Shown here: positions 1 to 6,849 of the stretch, piece after piece | Position numbering within the stretch: the first letter of the stretch is position 1 | Layout of the letters: each line of letters opens with the position of its first letter | Source of the DNA: GWE2-42-39 sp942493345 | GTDB taxonomy: Bacteria > Bacteroidota > Bacteroidia > Bacteroidales > Prolixibacteraceae | Assembly (NCBI GenBank): GCA_942493345.1 | Contig: OW818695.1 | Coordinates: 558,001 to 622,000, forward strand | Direction: 5' to 3' | Length of the DNA: 64,000 bases | The notes under the pieces: generated by a model | Seen by the model: the letters and a program-made list of their open reading frames with translations, nothing else | What the model was told of the DNA's origin: nothing | The model's database searches: none | Made by a program: the position numbers and the translations under genes

Positions 1-306
1 AAAATTTACGTATCGTGCCGAAACATGGACAAAGGCGGAGTTGCCCGAAAAGCCTGCTCGGTAGCTTGCATCGGATGCAGTAAATGCGAGAAAGAATGCA
101 ACTACGATGCCATCACCATCGAAAACAACCTGGCATTTATCGATTCCGACAAATGCAAACTTTGCCGCAAGTGTGTGACGGTTTGCCCAACCAATTCCAT
201 CATCGAATTAAATTTTCCTCCCCGGAAAATAAAACCCGATGATGAAGCTCCTGCAACTGAAAAAGCGGCAAACCCGGAAAATAAAACTGAATCTTCTGAA
301 AACTAA
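1..306 (+). CDS. rnfB: Rnf complex iron-sulfur subunit RnfB (3' part)
   Basis: The reading frame is open from base 1, so only the C-terminal 101 residues are in the window. They contain two ferredoxin-type [4Fe-4S] motifs, CIGCSKCEKEC and CKLCRKCVTVCP, followed by a short Lys/Glu/Pro-rich tail. RnfB carries electrons from ferredoxin towards the membrane part of the Rnf ion-translocating ferredoxin:NAD oxidoreductase. Identity is fixed by rnfC starting 18 bases downstream and by rnfD, G, E and A behind it. The first ATG in frame (base 25) is internal and is not the start. Confidence 0.95.
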   Translation, partial: KIYVSCRNMDKGGVARKACSVACIGCSKCEKECNYDAITIENNLAFIDSDKCKLCRKCVTVCPTNSIIELNFPPRKIKPDDEAPATEKAANPENKTESSEN

Positions 307-310
307 TATA

Positions 311-327
311 GGAGGAGTAGAACTGTG
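311..327 (+). promoter_or_regulatory. Strong Shine-Dalgarno and GTG start of rnfC
   Basis: A GGAGGAG stretch at 311-317 lies 7 bases before a GTG codon at 325-327 that opens rnfC. The 16S gene in this window has the complementary CCTCC in its 3' tail. Strong Shine-Dalgarno sites are uncommon in Bacteroidota, so this one is notable and supports the GTG as start. Confidence 0.7.
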
Positions 328-1653
328 TTTAAAACATTCAAAATCGGAGGGGTTCACCCCGCAGAAAATAAAATATCGGTTGGCAAAGCGATCAAACAAT
401 TGCAATTGCCAAAAACGGTAAGCATTCCCGTGGCCCAGCATATCGGTGCACCGGCTGCATTGGCTGTTGCCAAAGGCGACAAAGTAAAAGCTGGACAAAT
501 CATTGCCCGTTCATCGGGCTTTGTTTCAACCAATATACACTCGTCAGTATCGGGTACGGTAGCAAAAATTGAAACGATTCCCGACAGTTCGGGTTATCCA
601 AAAATGGCGGTTATTATTACTGTTGAAGGCGATGAGTGGATGGAAACTATCGATCGCAGTGAGGAATTAAAAACGGATTTTAATTTCGACGGTAAAACGA
701 TTATCGACAAAATACAGGAAGCCGGAATTGTTGGATTGGGAGGCGCAACTTTCCCGACCCACGTAAAACTGATTCCACCACAGGGAATGAAAGCCAACAT
801 TTTGTTGATCAACGGTGTGGAATGCGAGCCTTACCTGACTTCGGACCACCGGCTGATGCTTGAAAAAAGTACAGAAATTGTTGTTGGCTCAAAACTGCTG
901 ATGAAAGCCCTGAATGTTGAAAAAGCAGCAATTGGCATTGAAAACAATAAACCAGATGCCATCAAACTTCTTCAGGAGATAACAAAGAATGACTCGCAAA
1001 TATCGATTGTACCCCTAAAAGTAAAATATCCGCAGGGTGGTGAAAAACAGTTGATAAAAGCAGTGACTGGAAGAGAAGTGCCCTCTGGAGCATTGCCTAT
1101 TGCAGTTGGCGCAGTGGTCAGCAATGTGGGGACTGCATTCGCTGTTTACGAAGCCATTCAAAAAAACAAACCGTTGTTTGAACGTGTAGTGACCGTGACA
1201 GGCAAATCGGTTTCGAACCCATCGAATTTCAAAGTGCGCATCGGAACGTCTATCAGCGAATTGATTGAAGCGGCAGGCGGACTTCCCGAAAATACCGGGA
1301 AAATTATCAGTGGCGGCCCTATGATGGGTAAAGCTGTTGCCACCACTGAAGTCTCGGTAACCAAAGGTACTTCAGGAATTGTAATCATGAGGGAAAATGA
1401 AGCACGCCGCGAAACGGTTGAAAATTGCATCCGTTGCTCGCATTGCGTGTCGGTTTGCCCGATGGGACTGGAACCTTATTTCCTAATGAACCTTTCGAAC
1501 AGACAAATCTGGGATAAGGCAGAAAGCAACAAAATAATGGATTGCATGGAATGCGGCTCGTGCAGCTTCACCTGTCCGGCCCATCGTCCGTTGCTCGATT
1601 ACATCCGGCTGGGAAAAGGGAAAGTCGGGCAAATCATTCGTTCCAGAAAATAA
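325..1653 (+). CDS. rnfC: Rnf complex subunit RnfC
   Basis: A 442-residue peripheral subunit of the Rnf complex, which oxidises ferredoxin with NAD+ and couples this to Na+ or H+ export. It shows the usual order: an N-terminal barrel-sandwich region, the NADH/FMN-binding GLGGATFPTHVK loop near residue 140, a SLBB-like region, and two [4Fe-4S] motifs, CIRCSHCVSVCP near 368 and CMECGSCSFTCP near 407. The length is typical of Bacteroidota RnfC without the long C-terminal extension of gamma-proteobacteria. It starts with GTG behind a strong ribosome binding site. Confidence 0.96.
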   Translation: MFKTFKIGGVHPAENKISVGKAIKQLQLPKTVSIPVAQHIGAPAALAVAKGDKVKAGQIIARSSGFVSTNIHSSVSGTVAKIETIPDSSGYPKMAVIITVEGDEWMETIDRSEELKTDFNFDGKTIIDKIQEAGIVGLGGATFPTHVKLIPPQGMKANILLINGVECEPYLTSDHRLMLEKSTEIVVGSKLLMKALNVEKAAIGIENNKPDAIKLLQEITKNDSQISIVPLKVKYPQGGEKQLIKAVTGREVPSGALPIAVGAVVSNVGTAFAVYEAIQKNKPLFERVVTVTGKSVSNPSNFKVRIGTSISELIEAAGGLPENTGKIISGGPMMGKAVATTEVSVTKGTSGIVIMRENEARRETVENCIRCSHCVSVCPMGLEPYFLMNLSNRQIWDKAESNKIMDCMECGSCSFTCPAHRPLLDYIRLGKGKVGQIIRSRK

Positions 1654-1663
1654 CAAAAGCGTT

Positions 1664-1691
1664 GAATGATGAATTTTAAATTTTAAATTAA
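1664..1691 (+). repeat. 7-bp periodic AT-rich array, left bracket of 4HB gene 1
   Basis: Four 7-base units (GAATGAT, GAATTTT, AAATTTT, AAATTAA) fill the space between the rnfC stop and the 4HB start codon. Bases 1671-1684 (GAATTTTAAATTTT) are a perfect 14-bp inverted repeat of 2058-2071 on the other side of the gene. Confidence 0.75.
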
Positions 1692-1693
1692 AA

Positions 1694-2047
1694 ATGAAGC
1701 AGGATAACATTATACAGTCGAAATCGTTTCAATTTTCGCTTCAAATGATTGCTTTTTACAAGGTTCTGGCAGAAAATAAAGAGTTCGTCATTTCAAAACA
1801 AGTATTGAGAAGCGGTACAAGTATTGGCGCTAATGTAGAAGAAGCAATCGCTGCCCAATCAAAAAAAGATTTCATTGCAAAGATGTCGATTGCATCAAAA
1901 GAAGCCAGAGAAACCAGATATTGGCTGCGACTTCTGAATGAAAGTCAATTCATTTTTGAATTTAATTATAGTAAATATTTGGCTGACATTGAAGAAATCA
2001 TCAATATTCTGACAGCTATTGTAAAAACCTCACAATCTCACACATAA
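1694..2047 (+). CDS. Four helix bundle protein (S23/23S-IVP-like), inserted in rnf operon
   Basis: A 117-residue all-helical protein of the four-helix-bundle family known from ORFs inside 23S rRNA intervening sequences and related to the Avd accessory protein of diversity-generating retroelements. The family core LRSGTSIGANVEEAIAAQS and the aromatic E-A-R-E-T-R-Y-W-L-R-L helix are present. Family members are thought to form basic pentameric barrels that bind nucleic acid; a cellular role is not established. It lies between rnfC and rnfD, which normally abut, so it is an insertion. AT-rich 7-bp repeat arrays flank it in inverted orientation, ending at the start and stop codons. Confidence 0.85.
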   Translation: MKQDNIIQSKSFQFSLQMIAFYKVLAENKEFVISKQVLRSGTSIGANVEEAIAAQSKKDFIAKMSIASKEARETRYWLRLLNESQFIFEFNYSKYLADIEEIINILTAIVKTSQSHT

Positions 2048-2081
2048 TTCAAAATTCAAAATTTAAAATTCAAAATTTACA
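2047..2081 (+). repeat. 7-bp periodic ATTCAAA array, right bracket of 4HB gene 1
   Basis: Five consecutive 7-base units: ATTCAAA, ATTCAAA, ATTTAAA, ATTCAAA, ATTTACA. The array begins on the last base of the 4HB stop codon and ends 6 bases before the rnfD ATG. The 17-mer at 2054-2070 recurs exactly at 35368-35384 between the two tRNA genes. Confidence 0.85.
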
Positions 2082-2087
2082 ATATCG

Positions 2088-3083
2088 ATGACTAAACTTC
2101 TAATAATATCTCCTTCACCACACATCCATTCGGGCGACTCGGTGAATAAGATCATGTACCGGGTAATTCTGGCTCTTGTGCCTGCGCTGATCTGGTCGGT
2201 TTTCGTGTTTGGCTTTGATGCCCTGAGGGTAACACTGATTGCCGTTGCCGCCTGCGTTACCATCGAATTTTTAATTCAGAAATACATTCTGAAAAACGTT
2301 CCGACCATTACCGACGGATCGGCAATTGTTACCGGCATCCTGCTGGCTTTCAATGTCCCGTCATCGTTGCCGTGGTGGATTATCATCATTGGGGCAATCG
2401 TGGCAATCGGGATCGGGAAAATGACGTTCGGCGGACTGGGCAATAACCCGTTCAACCCGGCACTGGTAGGGCGCGTGTTCCTGCTGATTTCATTTCCGGT
2501 GCAAATGACCAGTTGGCCAGCTCTCCATGCGGTTGACGCAACCACCGCTGCCACTCCGCTCGCCCTGCTGAAAGAAGGCATCAAAAGCGGCCAGCCGGTA
2601 AGCGAACTAATGGGTAAACTGCCTGCCAATTTGGATCTTTTCTACGGAAATATTCCCGGTTCGCTGGGCGAAATTTCAGCCATACTTTTATTAATCGGAC
2701 TGGGTTACATGCTTTGGAAGAAGATCGTCACCTGGCATATTCCGTTCGGGGTTCTGGGCACTATTTTCATTTTTCAGGGCATCCTGTGGCGGGTAAATCC
2801 CGATTTGTATATCGAACCGGTATTTCATCTGCTGACCGGCGGCGCTATGCTAGGTGCAATTTTTATGGCTACCGACATGGTAACTTCGCCAATGACGCCC
2901 AAAGGACAACTGATTTTTGCAGTCGGGATCGGTGTGATTACGGTTTTGATCCGGAATTTCGGGGCTTATCCCGAAGGAATTTCATTCGCAATTTTGATTA
3001 TGAATGCGCTGACACCGCTGATCAACACCTTGGTTAAACCCAAACGATTTGGGGAAGTGAACGTTCAATCCAACAAAGGATAA
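2088..3083 (+). CDS. rnfD: Rnf complex membrane subunit RnfD
   Basis: A 331-residue NqrB/RnfD-family membrane protein with about nine to ten hydrophobic segments. It holds riboflavin and a covalently bound FMN in the electron path of the Rnf complex. The covalent FMN site is visible as DATTAATPL at residues 150-158, so Thr156 is the predicted attachment residue (the family motif is usually S-G/S-A-T). The attachment needs an ApbE flavin transferase, and one is encoded at 52279-53289. Four bases separate its stop from rnfG. Confidence 0.96.
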   Translation: MTKLLIISPSPHIHSGDSVNKIMYRVILALVPALIWSVFVFGFDALRVTLIAVAACVTIEFLIQKYILKNVPTITDGSAIVTGILLAFNVPSSLPWWIIIIGAIVAIGIGKMTFGGLGNNPFNPALVGRVFLLISFPVQMTSWPALHAVDATTAATPLALLKEGIKSGQPVSELMGKLPANLDLFYGNIPGSLGEISAILLLIGLGYMLWKKIVTWHIPFGVLGTIFIFQGILWRVNPDLYIEPVFHLLTGGAMLGAIFMATDMVTSPMTPKGQLIFAVGIGVITVLIRNFGAYPEGISFAILIMNALTPLINTLVKPKRFGEVNVQSNKG

Positions 3084-3086
3084 GTT

Positions 3087-3710
3087 ATGGCAAAGAAAGA
3101 ATCAACTTTTAAAAACATGACGATTGCGTTGCTCGTCATAACCGCTGTGGCCGGTTTTTTTATGGCCGTAGCATATTCTGTCACCAAAGAGCCGATTGCA
3201 ATTTCCCAAAAAGCAAAAATAAACGACGCTATAAAAATGGTCGTTCCTGAATTTGAGACCATTTCGGATACCGTGCTGCTACCCGAAGATGGAACCGACA
3301 GCATCCGGGTTCACCGTTTATTAAAAGGAACAGAAAATTCGGGCATTGCAGTTGAAACATACACCGACAAAGGATTTGCCGGACATTTTACCCTGATGGT
3401 CGGTTTCATGCCCGATGGCTCGATCAGCAATATTGAAGTTCTGGAACACAAGGAAACACCGGGACTCGGTACGAAAATGGCGCTTCCGGCATTCAAAGAT
3501 CAGTTTAAAGGATTAAAAATTGCCGACCTGCCCGATGGAAAACTGAAAGTAAAAAAGGACGGCGGTTCGGTCGATGCCATTACCGCGGCAACCATTAGCA
3601 GCCGGGCTTTCTGCGATGCTGTAAACCGAGCCTATAATACCTGTATAAAAAGAAGCAAAACAGCCGACGGAAATACTTCGGCAACCACAAAGAAAGGAGG
3701 CCATTCATGA
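3087..3710 (+). CDS. rnfG: Rnf complex subunit RnfG (covalent flavoprotein)
   Basis: A 207-residue protein with one N-terminal membrane helix (about residues 12-30) and a periplasmic FMN_bind domain. It shows the conserved HKETPGLG loop and the flavinylation motif DAITAATIS at 163-171, with Thr169 as predicted FMN-carrying residue; the usual Gly of SGAT is Ala here. The C-terminus is Lys/Ser/Thr-rich. The stop overlaps the rnfE start by 4 bases (ATGA), consistent with translational coupling. Confidence 0.95.
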   Translation: MAKKESTFKNMTIALLVITAVAGFFMAVAYSVTKEPIAISQKAKINDAIKMVVPEFETISDTVLLPEDGTDSIRVHRLLKGTENSGIAVETYTDKGFAGHFTLMVGFMPDGSISNIEVLEHKETPGLGTKMALPAFKDQFKGLKIADLPDGKLKVKKDGGSVDAITAATISSRAFCDAVNRAYNTCIKRSKTADGNTSATTKKGGHS

Positions 3711-4300
3711 ACCAACTCAACAATTTCAACAAAGGATTTCTTCGCGAAAATCCAATTCTAGTCTTGCTTTTAGGCACTTGTCCGACCCTGGCAGTAACTT
3801 CTTCGGCCATAAACGGATTGGGAATGGGACTTGCAACCACCTTTGTATTGTTTATGTCGAACGTTTTCATTTCCATCGTAAAAGATTTCGTACCCGACAA
3901 AGTTCGGATTCCGGCCTTCGTGGTGGTTATCGCCAGCTTTGTGACCATCGTCGATTTGCTGATGCAAGCCTACACGCCGGCATTGTCCAATCAGTTGGGA
4001 ATTTTTATCCCGCTGATCGTAGTCAACTGCATTGTACTCGGACGTGCGGAAGCATTCGCCTGTAAAAACAATGTCTTTTCGTCGTTTATCGACGGCCTCG
4101 GGATGGGCCTCGGTTTTACAATGGCTTTGGTTACCATCGGAAGCATCCGCGAAATGTTGGGTGCAGGTTCTATTTTTGGCTACAAATTTATTGCTGAAGG
4201 CGCCGATGGAATCCTGGTTTTCATTCTCGCACCGGGAGCCTTTATTACCTTGGGCTTCCTGATTGCCATCCTGAAAAAGATAAATAAATCCTCCAATTAG
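3707..4300 (+). CDS. rnfE: Rnf complex membrane subunit RnfE
   Basis: A 197-residue integral membrane protein of the RnfA/RnfE (NqrD/NqrE) family, with six predicted membrane segments. LGTCPTLAVTSSAINGLGMG near the N-terminus carries the Cys that, together with its partner in RnfA, helps form the intramembrane iron-sulfur cluster in this family; the second half-site is the VVNCIVLGRAEAFA segment. It overlaps rnfG and is followed after 7 bases by rnfA. Confidence 0.95.
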   Translation: MNQLNNFNKGFLRENPILVLLLGTCPTLAVTSSAINGLGMGLATTFVLFMSNVFISIVKDFVPDKVRIPAFVVVIASFVTIVDLLMQAYTPALSNQLGIFIPLIVVNCIVLGRAEAFACKNNVFSSFIDGLGMGLGFTMALVTIGSIREMLGAGSIFGYKFIAEGADGILVFILAPGAFITLGFLIAILKKINKSSN

Positions 4301-4307
4301 TACCGCC

Positions 4308-4880
4308 ATGGAATATGTAATCATACTTATATCAGCCATTTTGGTCAACAATATTGTGTTGGCACAGTTTCTGGGAATCTGCCCTTTTCTGGGAGTAAGT
4401 ACAAAAACAGAAACAGCTATCGGGATGGGTGCATCGGTACTTTTTGTAATGACCCTGGCAACAATTGTAACTTTTTTGGTTCAGCAATATGTACTGGTTC
4501 CGCTCAACCTGGCATTCCTGCAAACCATCAGTTTTATCCTGATCATTGCTGCACTGGTTCAGATGCTTGAAATTATCCTGAAAAAAGTAAGCCCGGCATT
4601 GTATCAGGCTTTGGGAATTTACCTGCCCCTGATCACCACCAACTGCGCTGTGCTGGGGGTTGCAATCCTGGTTATTAAAAAGAATTTCAATCTGGCCGAA
4701 TCGGTTGTATTTACCGCAGCCACTGCGATGGGGTTTGCTTTGGCGCTGATTATTTTCTCCGGAATCCGCGAACAACTTGCCCTGGCAAATATACCGAAGG
4801 GAATGCAGGGAATTCCGATTGCATTGATTACAGCCGGCATACTGGCGCTGGCTTTTATGGGTTTCGCCGGACTGGTTTAG
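4308..4880 (+). CDS. rnfA: Rnf complex membrane subunit RnfA
   Basis: A 190-residue membrane protein homologous to RnfE but inserted with opposite topology. LAQFLGICPFLGVS near residue 20 and TTNCAVLGVAIL near 108 carry the two conserved Cys of the family that bind the intramembrane cluster. It is the last gene of the operon, in the order B-C-[4HB]-D-G-E-A, and a hairpin terminator follows 28 bases after the stop. Confidence 0.96.
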   Translation: MEYVIILISAILVNNIVLAQFLGICPFLGVSTKTETAIGMGASVLFVMTLATIVTFLVQQYVLVPLNLAFLQTISFILIIAALVQMLEIILKKVSPALYQALGIYLPLITTNCAVLGVAILVIKKNFNLAESVVFTAATAMGFALALIIFSGIREQLALANIPKGMQGIPIALITAGILALAFMGFAGLV

Positions 4881-4907
4881 AAAATTTTTAAAACATATAC
4901 TTGCAGA

Positions 4908-4935
4908 AGGCAGTTTCGTTTGGAACTGCCTTTTT
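4908..4935 (+). terminator. Rho-independent terminator of the rnf operon
   Basis: An 8-bp stem AGGCAGTT / AACTGCCT (4908-4915 and 4924-4931) with an 8-base loop is followed by a T run to 4935. Confidence 0.85.
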
Positions 4936-5005
4936 AACGGTGATTTAAACGAAACATTAAGGGAATTGAATCATTTCCTTGAAAATTATAAAAAATAAAC
5001 CCTCA

Positions 5006-5039
5006 TTGTTTTCAGTTTGAAAAATAATATACATATTTG
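5006..5039 (+). promoter_or_regulatory. Possible promoter of the leu operon
   Basis: A CATATTTG element at 5032-5039 matches the Bacteroidota -7 box TAnnTTTG at all fixed positions but the first, with a TTG at 5006-5008 upstream. The spacing (23) is a little long. The leader peptide ATG follows 20 bases later, so the position is sensible, but the match is imperfect. Confidence 0.4.
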
Positions 5040-5059
5040 CACCGAAACATTTGAAACAG

Positions 5060-5131
5060 ATGAAAAATAGTAACCTCATATCTCTACTCGGTCTTATTCT
5101 CGGTATTCTAATTATTAGGGTATTGAATTGA
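5060..5131 (+). CDS. leuL: Leu/Ile-rich leader peptide of the leu operon
   Basis: A 23-residue ORF beginning MKNSNLISLLGLILG and ending RVLN. Seven residues are Leu, five Ile and one Val, so 13 of 23 are branched-chain amino acids, seven of them in a run of ten. It lies just downstream of a likely promoter and 38 bases before a strong hairpin-T-run terminator that precedes leuA. This is the classical layout of ribosome-mediated attenuation: stalling on scarce Leu/Ile tRNAs would prevent the terminator from folding. The name follows the enteric leuL by analogy; sequence similarity is not claimed. Confidence 0.8.
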   Translation: MKNSNLISLLGLILGILIIRVLN

Positions 5132-5169
5132 GGATGGTATGCGGTAAATAATAGAACGAATTAACAAAG

Positions 5170-5199
5170 GGCCATTCTCACCAGAGAATGGCCTTTTTT
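5170..5199 (+). terminator. Attenuator hairpin before leuA
   Basis: A perfect 10-bp stem GGCCATTCTC / GAGAATGGCC (5170-5179 and 5184-5193) with the loop ACCA is followed by six T. It lies between the leader peptide and leuA, so it acts as a regulated terminator. A competing antiterminator would have to involve the 5132-5169 segment or the leader coding region; I could not identify it with certainty. Confidence 0.85.
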
Positions 5200-5229
5200 A
5201 TTTATAATGCTTTATAAAACCATTTCGTT

Positions 5230-6732
5230 ATGAGCGACAGATTGTACATTTTTGACACGACCCTGAGGGACGGCGAACAAGTTCCGGGGTGTCAATTGAA
5301 TACGGTGGAAAAAATTGAAGTTGCCAAGGCGCTGGAAGAACTGGGAGTCGATGTAATCGAAGCCGGGTTCCCCGTTTCAAGCCCGGGCGATTTCAAATCC
5401 GTAGTCGAGATTTCAAAAGCGGTAACGTGGCCAACCATTTGTGCCCTGACCCGCGCAGTTGAAAAAGATATAGATGTTGCTGCCGAAGCCCTAAAGTTTG
5501 CAAAGAAAGGGCGTATCCACACCGGTATCGGAACATCTCCTTACCATATTTACCACAAGCTAAATTCCAATCCTGAGGAAATTCTGGAACGTGCCATCGC
5601 GGCGGTAAAATATGCAAAGAAATACGTTGAAGATGTAGAGTTTTATGCTGAAGATGCGGGTCGTTCGGACAATGAATATCTGGCCCGCGTGGTAGAAGCA
5701 GTAATCAAAGCCGGGGCAACCGTGGTAAACATTCCCGACACAACCGGTTATACACTTCCATACGAATTTGGCGAAAAAATAAAATACCTGATGGACAATG
5801 TGCGCGGCGTTGAGAAAGCAATCATCTCGACCCACTGCCACAACGACCTGGGAATGGCAACAGCCAATACCATTTCAGGAATAATGAATGGCGCGCGCCA
5901 GGCTGAAGTCACCATCAATGGAATTGGCGAACGGGCCGGTAACACTTCGCTGGAAGAAGTAGTAATGATCCTGAAAAGCCGTTATGCAGTGCTGGGCATC
6001 GACACGAACATTAAAACACAGAATATTTACAAAACCAGCCGTTTGGTATCGAACCTGATGAACATGCCGGTACAACCCAACAAGGCAATTGTTGGCCGAA
6101 ATGCTTTTGCACATTCATCGGGCATTCACCAGGACGGGGTTCTGAAAAACCGCGAGAACTACGAGATCATCAACCCGACCGATGTGGGCATTAACGAATC
6201 GAGCATTGTGCTGACGGCCCGCAGTGGACGCGCCGCACTGAAACACCGTTTGGAAGTAATGGGTTTCAAACTCGACAAAGAAAAATTGGATGATGTTTAC
6301 CAGAAATTTTTGGAACTGGCAGATAAGAAAAAAGACATTCGTGACGACGATGTTGCTTTGCTGGTTGGCGATGCACACCAAAAAGAAAAACGCATAAAAC
6401 TCGACTTTTTGCAGGTGGTTACCGGGAAAACGCTGGTACCAATGGCAACCGTCCGTTTGGATATTGCCGGTGAAAAATTCGACGCAACCGCTTCGGGCAA
6501 CGGTCCGGTCGATGCAGCAATCAATGCAGTAAAACAAATCATCCGCCGACACGTTATTGTTGAAGAATTCCTTATTCAGGCCATCACCAAAGGTAGCGAC
6601 GATGTGGGAAAAGTACATCTGGAACTCGATTACGAAGGCAACAAGTTCTTCGGGTTTGGTGCCCACACCGATATTGTTACCGCGTCGGTCGAAGCATTTC
6701 TGGATGCCATAAACAAAATGCCGGCTGCATAA
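5230..6732 (+). CDS. leuA: 2-isopropylmalate synthase
   Basis: A 500-residue enzyme that condenses acetyl-CoA with 2-oxoisovalerate, the first step of leucine synthesis. The HMGL-like TIM barrel starts with FDTTLRDGEQVPG (Arg13, Asp14) and has the metal-binding STHCHNDLGMA (His202, His204). The middle GRNAFAHSSGIHQDGVLK is the LeuA subdomain signature. The C-terminal 120 residues form the LeuA dimer domain, where leucine feedback inhibition normally acts. It is the first structural gene behind the attenuator. Confidence 0.96.
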   Translation: MSDRLYIFDTTLRDGEQVPGCQLNTVEKIEVAKALEELGVDVIEAGFPVSSPGDFKSVVEISKAVTWPTICALTRAVEKDIDVAAEALKFAKKGRIHTGIGTSPYHIYHKLNSNPEEILERAIAAVKYAKKYVEDVEFYAEDAGRSDNEYLARVVEAVIKAGATVVNIPDTTGYTLPYEFGEKIKYLMDNVRGVEKAIISTHCHNDLGMATANTISGIMNGARQAEVTINGIGERAGNTSLEEVVMILKSRYAVLGIDTNIKTQNIYKTSRLVSNLMNMPVQPNKAIVGRNAFAHSSGIHQDGVLKNRENYEIINPTDVGINESSIVLTARSGRAALKHRLEVMGFKLDKEKLDDVYQKFLELADKKKDIRDDDVALLVGDAHQKEKRIKLDFLQVVTGKTLVPMATVRLDIAGEKFDATASGNGPVDAAINAVKQIIRRHVIVEEFLIQAITKGSDDVGKVHLELDYEGNKFFGFGAHTDIVTASVEAFLDAINKMPAA

Positions 6733-6834
6733 GAGCCTCCCCCCTCCAAAGGAGGGGAGGAAAAAGGCTCTGATAATAGTAATAAATTTTGCATCGCTGC
6801 CCCCCTCTCCCCGGGAGAGGGGTTGGGGTGAGGC
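6733..6834. repeat. Two G/C-rich palindromic elements in the leuA-leuC spacer
   Basis: Two imperfect inverted repeats stand side by side. The first (6733-6770) has arms CCTCCCCCCTCC and GGAGGGGAGG inside an outer GAGCC/GGCTC pair. The second (6797-6834) has the core CCCCTCTCCCCGGGAGAGGGG followed by TTGGGGTGAGGC. Neither has a T run, so they are not ordinary terminators. The second resembles a G/C-rich palindrome I have seen in spacers of many unrelated bacterial genomes. Confidence 0.6.
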
Positions 6835-6849
6835 TTTTAAAAAATAACA

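Noticed and set aside
6733..6834. Terminators between leuA and leuC
   Set aside because: The stems are strong but no T run follows, and ending transcription here would separate leuA from the rest of its pathway.
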